64,000 nt of DNA from Sphingobacteriales bacterium (GTDB lineage: Bacteria > Bacteroidota > Bacteroidia > Chitinophagales > UBA2359). The notes beneath the pieces are model-generated. The model was not told the origin of the DNA. It saw only the letters and a list, made by a program, of their open reading frames with translations, and made no database searches. Every line of letters starts with the position of its first letter. Positions within the stretch are counted from its first letter, which is position 1. This document shows, piece after piece, positions 37,527 through 46,396 of the stretch. The translations under genes and the position numbers were made by a program. Where the stretch lies: contig JADJTE010000001.1 in assembly GCA_016711295.1 (NCBI GenBank), positions 310,001 through 374,000 on the forward strand, read 5' to 3'.

Positions 37527-38005
37527 TTATTTTTTTGGTTTGATGCTCAAAAAACGACCTCTATCGTCAAACAATAAGGTTGTTTTGTCCGATTCGTACC
37601 TAAACACAACTACCTCATACGTTTCGTCGCCTTTGATATCGACTATGCGCATCGCGCTATCTTCTGAAATAGCGGCGGTAGTTATCCTCTAAATAACAAA
37701 ATACATCATTGGGCAATTGGTCTAAGCGGATAGCCGCTCGCATCGATAATATTTTGCCGTTGGGGTCAAGCGTAGCGGTGCTAACCTGTCCTTTTTCGTA
37801 TAGGATAAGGTATAGTTTGCCCCGTCTTTTCCCAAACGGTGGTCGGTAGTCCTGCGCTATTTGGGAACAAGCGTGTAAATTTAGAAAATAAACGCGGTGG
37901 CACGTCAGAGCGTTTGATTTTTTGCGTCTGCCCCCAAGCAGATAAGGATAATACGAGGCAAAAGCCCAAGAGTAGGCCTCTGTAATGCGACAAAATGGTT
38001 CTCAT
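37527..38005 (-). CDS. PepSY-like periplasmic protein, several frameshifts
   Basis: An N-terminal signal peptide (LLLGFCLVLSLSAWG) is followed by SDVPPRLFSKFTRLFPNSAG and TVWEKTGQ, the usual opening of PepSY-like (DUF2874) domains of Bacteroidota. The continuation lies in other frames: VSTATLDPNGKILSMRAAIR and then VDIKGDETYEVVVFRYES...LLFDDRGRFLSI, ending TAA at 37527-37529. At least three indels are needed between about 37675 and 37800. It may be a pseudogene or a poorly sequenced small gene of about 155 residues. Function unknown; such domains are periplasmic. Confidence 0.6.
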
Positions 38006-38058
38006 GTTTTGGGGTAGTGACGGCGGGTTGTCCGTCTGTTTGATGATAAAAAGAGAAG

Positions 38059-38189
38059 GTAACTATTTAGGGTATGGGGTTTTGGGTATGGGGTAATGGG
38101 CAATACCCATCTAATAATGCCCGAAATCATAGCATATTCGATTAGAAATAGCTATTCTTGGGGCTGCCCCTATAAGGCTAAATAGCTAC
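38059..38189. mobile_element. GTAACTATTTAG mini-element, copy 4, with 8-bp target duplication
   Basis: 131 bp, starting GTAACTATTTAGGG and ending CTAAATAGCTAC. Flanks AAAGAGAA at 38050-38057 and 38190-38197 are identical; one extra G separates the left flank from the element. It belongs, with copy 5, to a slightly longer subtype with an extra inner segment. Confidence 0.8.
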
Positions 38190-38279
38190 AAAGAGAATTT
38201 GTTCGGTAGGTAAATCAACTGCAAAGATACGGCATCTTTCAGAAGTTTGGGTTTATTTTTTCGCTTTCAGTATTTTGCG

Positions 38280-38287
38280 TAATTTTG
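38280..38287 (+). promoter_or_regulatory. Promoter-like TAATTTTG box at the sulfotransferase start
   Basis: TAATTTTG fits the TAnnTTTG consensus but is only five bases before the ATG at 38293. If used, the transcript would be nearly leaderless. Weak call. Confidence 0.3.
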
Positions 38288-38292
38288 CATCC

Positions 38293-39219
38293 ATGAAATT
38301 GCCTGACTTTTTTATCGTAGGTGCGCCCAAATGTGGCACCACCGCCCTATACGATTATTTACAGCAACATCCTCAAATATGGCTGCCGCAAAAAGAATTA
38401 TACTATTTTGGCAGCGACTTTACCTTTCGCCACCCGCGCCCGACCGAAGCCTACTACCACTCTTTATTTGCCGACGCGCCCGACCGCGCCACTTGTATTG
38501 GCGAAGCGTCGGTTTGGTATTTGTATGCCCAAAATGCCGCCGCCGAAATAAAACGCTTCAATCCCAATGCCAAGATAATTGCCCTATTGCGCCGCCCCGA
38601 CGATATGCTCTACTCGCTACATAGCCAGCAATTGTATGCGGGCAACGAAGATATAGCTGATTTTGCCCAAGCCTTAGCTGCCGAACCCGATCGCCGCAAG
38701 GGTAGCCGCCTGCCACCCCACATAGGCTGCCCCTACGAAGCCTTGTATTATAGCCAAGTGCCGCGCTACGCCACACAGTTGCAGCGTTATTTTGATGCCT
38801 TTGGGCGCGATAACGTCTTAGTCGTCCTATTCGACGATTTAGCAAGCAATCCCGCTGCTGTTTATCGGCAGACGCTCCAATTTTTGGGCGTGCCCCACCA
38901 CGAATTACCCCAATTCAAACAAATTAATCCCAATAAAACGGTGCGCAGCCCGCTATGGCGCGACTTGCTGAAACAACGCCCCGCTTGGCTCGTGCGTGCT
39001 GCCCAAATACTGCTACCCTCGCGCCGCTTGCGACAAGGCATCGTCAGCCGACTTTGGGCAATGAACACCCGCTATACACCGCGCCCGCCCTTGCCCGCCC
39101 ACCTACGTCAGCAATTGATAGACCAATTTGCCGACGACATAAACCAACTATCCGCCTTATTGCAGCGCGATTTATCGGCATGGCAATATCCTCCTCTGCT
39201 AAAAGCGCAAAATTCATAG
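38293..39219 (+). CDS. Free-standing PAPS-dependent sulfotransferase
   Basis: 308 residues from the ATG at 38293 (an upstream TTG at 38275 is in frame but less likely). The PAPS-binding motif is FFIVGAPKCGTTALYDYLQQ, and the 3'-phosphate-binding strand is IIALLRRPDDMLYSLHSQ. A KELYYFGSDF segment is as in heparan-sulfate-type (Sulfotransfer_1/3) enzymes. It would transfer sulfate from PAPS to a carbohydrate or other acceptor in the cytoplasm. It is monocistronic and 12 kb from the synthetase that carries its own sulfotransferase-like domain; the two show only family-level similarity by eye. Confidence 0.9.
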   Translation: MKLPDFFIVGAPKCGTTALYDYLQQHPQIWLPQKELYYFGSDFTFRHPRPTEAYYHSLFADAPDRATCIGEASVWYLYAQNAAAEIKRFNPNAKIIALLRRPDDMLYSLHSQQLYAGNEDIADFAQALAAEPDRRKGSRLPPHIGCPYEALYYSQVPRYATQLQRYFDAFGRDNVLVVLFDDLASNPAAVYRQTLQFLGVPHHELPQFKQINPNKTVRSPLWRDLLKQRPAWLVRAAQILLPSRRLRQGIVSRLWAMNTRYTPRPPLPAHLRQQLIDQFADDINQLSALLQRDLSAWQYPPLLKAQNS

Positions 39220-39595
39220 AAAAAAACCAGAAGTCATCAGAAAACAAAACTTGTCCTCTATATGCAGCAGCACGCCTACTTTTAACAAAAGATAAATTCG
39301 CCTTACAACAACCAAATACCCGCACAAGGCGTTATGCTAATACATAGTCTACTCCCAAGATTCTAATCTTTGAATCTTCCAAAACGCACATTAGGCATAA
39401 ATGATAAAAGTGCGGCAGCAAAGCCCAAACAAAAATATTTTTTTTGGTGTTTGCGTATTTACAATAAATATATATTTTTATTTACTACAAAATATATCTT
39501 TGCTCCTCCCCATTGCTATCATGCCTGCTATGGCATAGACGACCAACCACATTTTACTACTAAACCCCAATACCTCGTTTCGAGGCATATCGCGC
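39220..39595. other. Intergenic region with a promoter-like box
   Basis: About 375 bases. The only structure I see is TATCTTTG at 39495-39502, a TAnnTTTG match about 94 bases before the next ATG. No gene or repeat is recognised. Confidence 0.4.
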
Positions 39596-40246
39596 ATGCT
39601 TTCTCGTTCCTTTTACTTTCTCATTTTGTGCTTCTTATTGGGTAGCAATGCCAGCAACCTGCACGCCCAACGCGGTGGCAATAACCTAATACAATTTTCG
39701 GGTATGGTCTTGGCAGCCGATAGTCTATCACCTGTTTATTATGCAGGGGTTTATAATTTGACGGCTAAACGCGGCGAATTGAGCAACGCACAAGGCTTCT
39801 TTTCGATGGTCGTCCGCACGGGCGACCAGATACGCTTCACAGCCGTAGGCTACCAACCCGCTATCATTACAATCCCCGACCAACTACCCAACGATACATA
39901 TAGCATTATCCAGTTTTTAGCCCAAGACACCATCGAGCTGCCTACGGTCACGGTGCGCCCCTACCCCGTTCCGTCGCAGTTCGAGCAAGCCTTTTTGATG
40001 CTCGATTTGCCCAATACCGAATTGCAGCAGGCAAAGGAAAATTTAGACCGCGAAGCTGCTCGCCGCTCCTATGATGTGTTGGCAATGGACGGCAGCGAAA
40101 ATTTCGACCTACAAATGCGCCAATATCTCCAATCGACCTACTCAGCAGGGCAATACCAGCCCATTCAATTGCTAAACCCCATTGCTTGGGCTGCCTTTTT
40201 TAAAGCACTCAAAAAAGGCGATTTCAAGCGGCGCAAATATCATTAG
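39596..40246 (+). CDS. Carboxypeptidase-regulatory-like domain protein, exported
   Basis: 216 codons from ATG at 39596, with a signal peptide (FLILCFLLGSNASNLHAQ). Residues about 30-95 form a CarboxypepD_reg-like beta sandwich (IQFSGMVLAADSLSPVYYAG; GELSNAQGFFSMVVRTGDQI; FTAVGYQPAIITIP), the fold found at the start of many Bacteroidota surface proteins. The remaining 120 residues are unrecognised and helical. Probably periplasmic or outer-membrane associated; function unknown. Confidence 0.8.
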   Translation: MLSRSFYFLILCFLLGSNASNLHAQRGGNNLIQFSGMVLAADSLSPVYYAGVYNLTAKRGELSNAQGFFSMVVRTGDQIRFTAVGYQPAIITIPDQLPNDTYSIIQFLAQDTIELPTVTVRPYPVPSQFEQAFLMLDLPNTELQQAKENLDREAARRSYDVLAMDGSENFDLQMRQYLQSTYSAGQYQPIQLLNPIAWAAFFKALKKGDFKRRKYH

Positions 40247-40399
40247 ATGCTATGAGCCAAATGGTCTCTCCTTCCAAACAGCTATATCCGCAAGCCGTAA
40301 ATCGTGGGCTACGAAAATAAAGTACAATACCTACCCCTTTTCAATCGGCGTTTTAGCGACCCGAAGACCAAATTTTTATTTTTCCTAAAAATATTAACG

Positions 40400-41155
40400 A
40401 TGAAATTTGTTGATGTAAAAAACGATATTGCATTTCGCAAGGTGTTCGGCAACGAAAACCGAAAAGAAGTCCTGATTTCTTTTCTGAACGCCGTGCTTGA
40501 CTTTCATGGCGACCAACGCATTGAACAAGTAGAAATCGTCAATCCCTATCAACTACCCAAGCTCAAAGGTGGGAAAGTAACCATCATCGACGTAAAAGCA
40601 ACCGACCAAGCAGGGCGCACCTATATCGTCGAGATGCAAGTAGGCAACGTAAGTGGTTTTGCGAAACGAGTGCTTTTCTATTCGTCGAAAAGCTACTCCG
40701 ACCAAATCAAACGCGCCGACTTCTACCAAAAACCACGCCCTGTTATTTTTATTGGTATACTCAACTTTGTTCATACCCAAAACAAAGGATATATCAGCCG
40801 CAGCCAAATCAGAGACGTAGAGACAGGAGAGCAAACCCTCGGAGATATGGAGTTCGCTTTTATTGAATTACCCAAATTCAACCTAACGCTACCCGAACTC
40901 AAAACGTTAGCAGAAAAATGGATCTATTTTATCAAAAATGCCGAAGACATCGAAGTTGTGCCCGAAAACGTCAATGACGAGGGCTTGAAATCTGCTTATG
41001 AGGAGGCGAATATACAAACTTGGACACAAGAAGAACTAATGGAGTCCGTAGTGAATTTCTATCGCAATGGTGTGCCAATCGCCGTAATTGCCCAGTCGCT
41101 CAATCTGACCGAGAGCCAAGTTAAGGAAATTATTGAAAGGCAGCCAAGTGGATAA
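40400..41155 (+). CDS. Rpn-family PD-(D/E)XK nuclease/putative transposase
   Basis: 251 residues starting at the ATG at 40400 (the longer open frame to 40304 is in front of the family start). It opens with KNDIAFRKVFGNENRKEVLI, the standard Rpn/PDDEXK_2 start, and has the nuclease core VTIIDVKATDQAGRTYIVEM with Asp and ExQ. The C-terminal tail carries a helix-turn-helix-like segment (VAIAQSL-type, AQSLNLTESQVKEII). Proteins of this family (RpnA-like) promote RecA-independent recombination and have been linked to defence. No terminal repeats flank it, so it is unlikely to be an active insertion sequence. Confidence 0.88.
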   Translation: MKFVDVKNDIAFRKVFGNENRKEVLISFLNAVLDFHGDQRIEQVEIVNPYQLPKLKGGKVTIIDVKATDQAGRTYIVEMQVGNVSGFAKRVLFYSSKSYSDQIKRADFYQKPRPVIFIGILNFVHTQNKGYISRSQIRDVETGEQTLGDMEFAFIELPKFNLTLPELKTLAEKWIYFIKNAEDIEVVPENVNDEGLKSAYEEANIQTWTQEELMESVVNFYRNGVPIAVIAQSLNLTESQVKEIIERQPSG

Positions 41156-41237
41156 ATTTTTTAAAAAACGTATTTTCAAACACAAACAAGCCCGTGGCTG
41201 CCATTCTCCGCCAAGCCTCTCCTATCCCGATAATACA

Positions 41238-42092
41238 ATGACCACCACCCACATAGACCACCTATTGCTCGAAAGCAAACACCAACGCCCCATAATAGCC
41301 GACCTAACCTATTGCCCCAATCAGCAAGCCAAACCCGTTATCATATTCTTACACGGCTTTAAGGGATTTAAGGATTGGGGGCATTTCAACTTGTTGGCGC
41401 AACTGTTTGCCGAAGCCGGTTTCGTATTTATCAAGTTCAATTTTTCGCACAACGGTACTACACCCCAACAACCCACTGAATTTGCCGACCGCGAAGCCTT
41501 TGCCAACAACAATTTTAGTATCGAACTCGACGACTTAGGCGTAGTTATCGATGCGCTATGCAGCAATCAACTGCCCGTATCACCCCACGAAATAGACACC
41601 CGCCGCCTCTACCTTGTTGGTCATAGCCGCGGCGGAGGGATTGCCATACTAAAAGCCCGCGAAGATGAGCGAGTCAAAAAAATAGCGGTTTGGGCATCAG
41701 TCGCCGAGTTTGGACGATATTGGTCGGCGAACATCTTACAACGCTGGCGCGAAAATGGCGTGTGGAACGTGTTGAATACCCGCACAGGCGAATCGATGCC
41801 ACTCTATTGGCAGCTATACGAAAATTATTTCGACAATTTGGAGCGGTTGCACATCCCTACGGCTATGGCAGCCCTGCAAATACCCATACTGATAGCGCAC
41901 GGAACAGCCGACGACGCAGTACCTTATGCCGCTGCCACCGAACTATACAACCTAAATCCGACCCATACGCAATTGCTCACCATAGAACAAGGCAACCACG
42001 TGTTTGGGGCAAGTCACCCCTTTGCTGCCGCCCAATTGCCCGAACATTGCCAAATAGTATTCCAAGCTACGGCAACGCATTTTAGCAATTGA
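41238..42092 (+). CDS. Alpha/beta hydrolase
   Basis: 284 residues from the ATG at 41238. The oxyanion loop is IIFLHGFKGFKDWG, the nucleophile elbow is LVGHSRGGGIAIL, the acid is in LIAHGTADDAVPY, and the catalytic His is in EQGNHVFG. The layout resembles dienelactone-hydrolase or peptidase-S9-like small esterases. No signal peptide, so cytoplasmic. The substrate is unknown. It converges with DUF72. Confidence 0.9.
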   Translation: MTTTHIDHLLLESKHQRPIIADLTYCPNQQAKPVIIFLHGFKGFKDWGHFNLLAQLFAEAGFVFIKFNFSHNGTTPQQPTEFADREAFANNNFSIELDDLGVVIDALCSNQLPVSPHEIDTRRLYLVGHSRGGGIAILKAREDERVKKIAVWASVAEFGRYWSANILQRWRENGVWNVLNTRTGESMPLYWQLYENYFDNLERLHIPTAMAALQIPILIAHGTADDAVPYAAATELYNLNPTHTQLLTIEQGNHVFGASHPFAAAQLPEHCQIVFQATATHFSN

Positions 42093-42144
42093 CCAACAAA
42101 TCCAAATCTGGGTTTCAAGCAGCAACTTTAAGCAGCAATATTGC

Positions 42145-43031
42145 TCAAAACAATCGCGTCTGAGTAGCTTGGTCGGCTTCTGCCTCGCCGATAAAAGGCG
42201 GCAATTGCCCTATATCAATGCCTTGGGGAGCGAGCAATTGGGTTAATAGGGAGTGAAAATACCGACAAATTTGGGGCGCATACAAATCCCCAGGCGAATG
42301 TAGGAATACGTAAGGCGTTTTGCCCTGAATTATCCACTCCGCCGCATATTGGGCTACCAATTGCAAGCGTTCGGCATTATTTTCGGGCAAATGGTGTCCC
42401 ACATATCTAATGACGGGCTGCTGGGCAGTAGCTGCAAAATAGGCGGGCATTTGGGGCTTTTTGCGCTGTGCTTCGCGGGTCAGCGGGTCGTCGTCGTTGA
42501 GTTGGTGTAGGGCAGCCGTATCAAACACAGCTCGATTGATATGGTATTGAGCCAATAAATCGTCTAAATGTTGGGCGTATGTATCGGAGCTAAAAAATCG
42601 CGGTGGCGTACCTCTACTGCATAACGATAATCGGGCGGCAGCAAAGGCAAATATTTTGCCAAAGTAGGTAGCATCTTCGGACCGAAGGTAGGAGGCAATT
42701 GCAAAAATAGCAGCCCGATGCGCGATTGTAGAGGCTGCATTGTTTGGAGAAAATGTACGGTTTCGCGCTCCATATTGTTCAGCAAATAATCGTGGGTAAT
42801 AAGGCGCGGAAACTTGAACATAAACCGAAACGATTCGGGCGTTTCGTGTTTCCACCGCAGGAGCATATCGGCAGCGGGCAAGCTGTAAAATGTAGCACTT
42901 CCTTCTACGCTATTGAACACGCGAGCATACTGCCGCAGGTAGTCGGGCGATTTGGCGCGGCGGCTGAACAAAGTGCCGCACCATTCTTTGTTTGCCCATA
43001 CGGGGCAGCCGAGATAGTAAGCGCGTAGCAT
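42145..43031 (-). CDS. DUF72 (YecE-like) protein (one frameshift)
   Basis: About 295 residues in two frames. The N-terminal frame starts at ATG 43031 with YLGCPVWANKEWCGTLF and contains YARVFNSVEGSATFYSLP and FKFPRLITHDYLLN, typical of the DUF72 TIM-barrel family. The C-terminal frame carries YVRYVGHHLPENNAERL and VFLHSPGDLYAPQICR. Adding one A to the A6 run near 42591-42596 (forward strand) joins them as EVRHRDFLAPIHTPN-type versus RFFSSDTYAQHLDDLL sequence. DUF72 proteins have no settled biochemical role. Confidence 0.87.
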
Positions 43032-43158
43032 AGGCAAATAAGCTCTATTAGCAGTAATAGTGTCAATAAAGCATTCAAAGATAAGGAAATATCGCCGCTT
43101 TTAGGTACTTGGACGGCATATATTATTGCGCTTAGGGCGAAACACACCTTAAAAGCCT

Positions 43159-43166
43159 ATCTTTGT
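43159..43166 (+). promoter_or_regulatory. Bacteroidota-type -7 box upstream of the LuxE-like gene
   Basis: TATCTTTG (TAnnTTTG), 40 bases before the ATG at 43206 and in the divergent gap after DUF72. Confidence 0.5.
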
Positions 43167-43205
43167 GCCTGCTCGACGGTTCAGTAGTTACCGTTATCTA
43201 AGCCT

Positions 43206-44222
43206 ATGCCTGCTCAGTTGCCTTTTTCGCCCGCTATCTTATTCGATACCTCTTTCGATGCCGCACAATTCGAGGTATTGGCTTTGGACTTGTTTCGCTA
43301 CCAAGCCGCACACAACGAAGTATATAGACAATACATTTCTTTGTTGGGCGTAGACCCATCTGCCGTTTGTACGCTTATCGATATACCTTTTTTGCCCGTC
43401 GAGTTGTTTAAGCAATGGCGCATCGTGACAGGAACTTTGCCCGTTGAACACATTTTTACGAGTAGCGGCACGACAGGCAGCATTACATCAAGCCACTACG
43501 TAGCTGATTTGGGCTTGTATAGACAAAGTTATACGCGCTGTTTCGAACTATTTTACGGTTCGGTTGCCCGATATGCCGTCCTTGCCCTATTGCCCGCCTA
43601 TTTAGAGCGGTCGGGGTCGTCGTTGGTCTATATGGCACAAGATATGATAACCCAGAGCCAACGCCCCGAAAGTGGGTTTTATCGCTACGACCACGCTCGC
43701 TTGGCGGGTACGCTACAAGCACTAAACGCGAAAAAGCAAGCAACATTACTCTTAGGCGTAACATTTGGCTTGCTCGATTTTGCCGAATCTTACCCTCAGC
43801 CCCTGCCTCATACAATAATTATGGAAACGGGCGGCATGAAGGGCAGAAGGCGCGAAATGGTGCGCCCCGAAGTGCATGACATTCTGCAAAAAGCATTCGG
43901 CGTATCGGCTATCCACTCCGAATATGGCATGACCGAGCTACTTTCGCAAGCCTATTCCGAAGGAAATGGGCTGTTTCGTTGTCCGCCTTGGATGCGCATA
44001 TTGCTACGAGACCCATACGTACCTACTCATACCTTGCTGCCTCCCACCATAGAACAAGTGTCTATTGCAGGAGCTATCAACGTTATAGATTTGGCTAATA
44101 TTCATTCCTGCGCCTTTATCGCCACTGCCGACCTCGCCCGACAATATGCCGATGGGTGTTTCGAGGTCTTAGGGCGTATGGATAACAGCGACATACGCGG
44201 CTGCAATTTGTTGGTCACATAA
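43206..44222 (+). CDS. LuxE/PaaK-like acyl-protein synthetase family protein
   Basis: 338 codons from ATG at 43206. It contains the adenylation-type loop FTSSGTTGSITSSHYV (about residue 85), ALLPAYLERSGSSLVYMA, GVTFGLLDFAE, IMETGGMKGRRREMVRPE and HSEYGMTELLSQAY. These correspond to the LuxE acyl-protein synthetase branch of the ANL-related enzymes, which activate a carboxylic acid as acyl-AMP. Family members are common in Bacteroidota as stand-alone genes. There is no neighbour that names the substrate. A supply of an acyl group to the synthetase at 13.8-26.4 kb is possible but unsupported. Confidence 0.82.
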   Translation: MPAQLPFSPAILFDTSFDAAQFEVLALDLFRYQAAHNEVYRQYISLLGVDPSAVCTLIDIPFLPVELFKQWRIVTGTLPVEHIFTSSGTTGSITSSHYVADLGLYRQSYTRCFELFYGSVARYAVLALLPAYLERSGSSLVYMAQDMITQSQRPESGFYRYDHARLAGTLQALNAKKQATLLLGVTFGLLDFAESYPQPLPHTIIMETGGMKGRRREMVRPEVHDILQKAFGVSAIHSEYGMTELLSQAYSEGNGLFRCPPWMRILLRDPYVPTHTLLPPTIEQVSIAGAINVIDLANIHSCAFIATADLARQYADGCFEVLGRMDNSDIRGCNLLVT

Positions 44223-44275
44223 ACGAGCAAATACATTTTGTTTCCCCTCCCGACATAGCCTAATATTGGGGGCGC

Positions 44276-44409
44276 GTAGCTATTTAGGGTATAGGGTTTT
44301 GGGTATGGGACGATGGGCTATATCTATCTAATAATGCCCGAAATCATTGCATATTCGATTAGAAAATAGCTATCCTTGTGGACTGTTCCTACAAGCCTAA
44401 ATAGTTACG
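44276..44409. mobile_element. GTAACTATTTAG mini-element, copy 5, with 8-bp target duplication
   Basis: 134 bp, starting GTAGCTATTTAGGG and ending CTAAATAGTTAC. It is flanked by GGGGGCGC on both sides (44268-44275 and 44410-44417). The inner sequence matches copy 4 best. Confidence 0.88.
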
Positions 44410-44486
44410 GGGGCGCAAACTTCTGTATGTGCTCGAAATATGGCACTGCGCTCCTATCAATAGAAACGGAGGCGCGGGTTTGCACC

Positions 44487-45485
44487 TTACTCCGTCTCCT
44501 CTAACTCATATAACACGTCGGCACCATCGTTGTTTTGCCATAGAAATAAACCGAGTGTTGCCTCTATGCGCTGGGCATTACCCGCATTTCGGCTGAAATG
44601 GTAGGCAGCAGACAATTGGGTTTTGCCTATGCGCCCGCCCGCCTTGACCGACATAAAATAAGGGTCGCCATTGATGCGATAAGCCGCCCCCACAAACAAA
44701 CGATGCTGATAATCGAGTTGTAAGTTGATGTCAAGAAGAGGGCGAAGTGCTGTATTCGCAATACCCGATTGAATCAAAAATGCTTGCATCATCACCGATG
44801 GTTGTATATAAAAACGGTCAGCTATATTTATAGAATAGCCCGTTTGCAAAAACATCGTTCTGCTAAATTGGTGGTTGGTGCCTGGCTGTGTAAATTGGAA
44901 GGTAGGCTGATTGAAATGCGCCATAGTAGCTCCTAAATACCAATTGCGCCATGTAATTAGGGCGGCAAAACCCCAATTAAATTTGATTGCCCGCTCGTTG
45001 AGCAATACCACAGGCTGCGGATTGAAAGGATTATTATAAATGGGGTCTTGCGAATCAAAATGCAATATACCCGCCTGAACGCCTACTTGTATGACCGCTT
45101 GTTTGCTCAATATAAAGCGGTAATTATACAGCCCGTTGATGTCTAAATATCGCTTGTTGGTGGGGTAGCGAGTGCCGCCTATAACCGAATAATCGTCGTA
45201 GTGGTGGTAAGTAGTGGTGATGCCAAACGCGCTCCGAATGGTATCAACGTTGGTATGCGCAAAGGCACTGATGGTATAGGGATTCGAACCATACCCCGAC
45301 GACCAACGACCCGACACCCCCACCGTAGGCAAGGCGCGGCTACCTGCAAAGCACGGATTATAAAGCAAAGGCTGCCAATAATATTCGCCCAAAAAATCGA
45401 TGCGGTTCTGGAGCATTTGCGCCACAGCAGTTGGTTGCACCAGCCCGCAAACGGCTAATAGTAGGGTAAAACGAATGAGGTACAT
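44487..45485 (-). CDS. PorP/SprF family outer-membrane protein of type IX secretion
   Basis: 332 residues starting at ATG 45485, with a signal peptide (FTLLLAVCGLVQPTAVAQ). The start of the mature protein (YYWQPLLYNPCFAGSRALPT) and the later YDDYSVIGGTRYPTN, LSKQAVIQVGVQAGILHF and MQAFLIQSG segments are those of the PorP/SprF family, a beta-barrel that helps attach or move SprB-type adhesins through the T9SS. It is the strongest phylum marker in the window. It lies downstream of the T9SS cargo genes at 45.6-49.6 kb on the same strand, with a 9-bp-stem hairpin between. Confidence 0.9.
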   Translation of the reverse strand: MYLIRFTLLLAVCGLVQPTAVAQMLQNRIDFLGEYYWQPLLYNPCFAGSRALPTVGVSGRWSSGYGSNPYTISAFAHTNVDTIRSAFGITTTYHHYDDYSVIGGTRYPTNKRYLDINGLYNYRFILSKQAVIQVGVQAGILHFDSQDPIYNNPFNPQPVVLLNERAIKFNWGFAALITWRNWYLGATMAHFNQPTFQFTQPGTNHQFSRTMFLQTGYSINIADRFYIQPSVMMQAFLIQSGIANTALRPLLDINLQLDYQHRLFVGAAYRINGDPYFMSVKAGGRIGKTQLSAAYHFSRNAGNAQRIEATLGLFLWQNNDGADVLYELEETE

Positions 45486-45542
45486 AGATTTGTCGAGGGA
45501 ATAAAAATTTAATGGCGGACTAATATGGGCAATCAACGGTTA

Positions 45543-45576
45543 GCACACACGCAGGGCGTAGCCTTGACGTGTGTGC
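45543..45576. terminator. Hairpin after the T9SS cargo gene
   Basis: GCACACACG (45543-45551) pairs perfectly with CGTGTGTGC (45568-45576) around a 16-base loop that can itself pair (AGGGC/GCCT). It lies 25 bases beyond the stop of the minus-strand cargo gene. No T tract, so it may be a rho-independent terminator of weak form or an RNA stem. Confidence 0.45.
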
Positions 45577-45600
45577 ATTGTTAGGCGATTTTATTTTTCC

Positions 45601-46308
45601 CTACCTCACCAACACCACTTTTTCATTGAGCTGCCTACTCTCGGTAATCAAGGAACAAATATACACACCATTAAGCAAATTTTGGCTTTCGACTGTAATA
45701 TTATGCGTTCCTGCTGCTAAAATTTCATTCGATTGAATTGTTTTTATCAAACGCCCTTGCAAATCGTAGAGCGCAAGCGTTACCGCTTCTTCTTGTGCTA
45801 AATAAAACTGCACATTCATACTGCTGCTAAACGGATTGGGGCTGCAAACGAGTTGCTCGGAGACTAAATAGGCAGTTTGTGCCAATTGGGGTAGGTCTTT
45901 TAGGGTAAAATAGCAATTGCTCGGCTTGTTGATGGGGCTGCCGTCGCTGCTTACAATAATTTTCCCACTACCTACTATCGCTTTTAAACCAGTTTCATCA
46001 ATAGGTGTATCTGTACCTGGTTTTGCATACCCTTTGCTGGGTATGGCAGACAGGATAATTTCTGTATTAGTCCAAGATGCAATAAATTGAGGATTTATTT
46101 CAACATACTCAACATAAAACGGAAGCATGGATATTTCAGGCACATTGGCATCTCTGAAATAGACCTTGCCCTTGATATCGCCAAAGCCTGAGCCATTTAT
46201 GACAAATTCGGTGGGATTTTCTAAATGCCCTGCGGCGATGCTTGTAGGCGAGAAACTGCTGATGTTTATGGCACTTTTGCCGCTAACTTTGCTTTTTTTT
46301 TTACGCAT
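45601..46308 (-). pseudogene. C-terminal half of an IS-interrupted T9SS cargo protein (TIG-like domain plus sorting domain)
   Basis: 235 codons without a signal peptide. Residues about 15-60 are an IPT/TIG-like repeat (ISSFSPTSIAAG; FVINGSGFGDIKGKVYFRDA). The last 85 residues are a type A T9SS sorting domain (CSPNPFSSSMNVQFYLA; ALYDLQGRLIKT; GTHNITVESQNLLNGVYICS; EKVVLVR), which directs export and is cleaved. The apparent start lies just inside the left flank of the IS630 element. Joining across both elements and correcting one base gives KITKNA.DVKAMRKKKSK, so this is the tail of the gene whose front is at 47658-48270. Confidence 0.75.
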
Positions 46309-46359
46309 TGCCTTTACATCAATGCATTTTTAGTGTTCTGTCAAAAAAAAATTTATCAC

Positions 46360-46367
46360 TAATTTTG
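46360..46367 (+). promoter_or_regulatory. Promoter-like box in the IS630 left end
   Basis: TAATTTTG (TAnnTTTG), 30 bases before the transposase ATG at 46397 and inside the element, so the element could carry its own promoter. Confidence 0.4.
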
Positions 46368-46396
46368 CATTTATTTAATTAAAATCAATTACTATA

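Noticed and set aside
38293..39219. Free-standing sulfotransferase as part of the synthetase cluster
   Set aside because: It is 12 kb away with many unrelated genes on both strands between; only family-level similarity to the embedded domain is visible.
40400..41155. Rpn-type gene as an active insertion sequence
   Set aside because: No terminal inverted repeats or target duplication were found around it, so I call it a chromosomal nuclease gene.
45270..45300. tRNA T-arm-like string GGTTCGAATCCC on the minus strand
   Set aside because: It lies inside the PorP/SprF coding region (Gly-Ser-Asn-Pro) and no acceptor or anticodon stem surrounds it.
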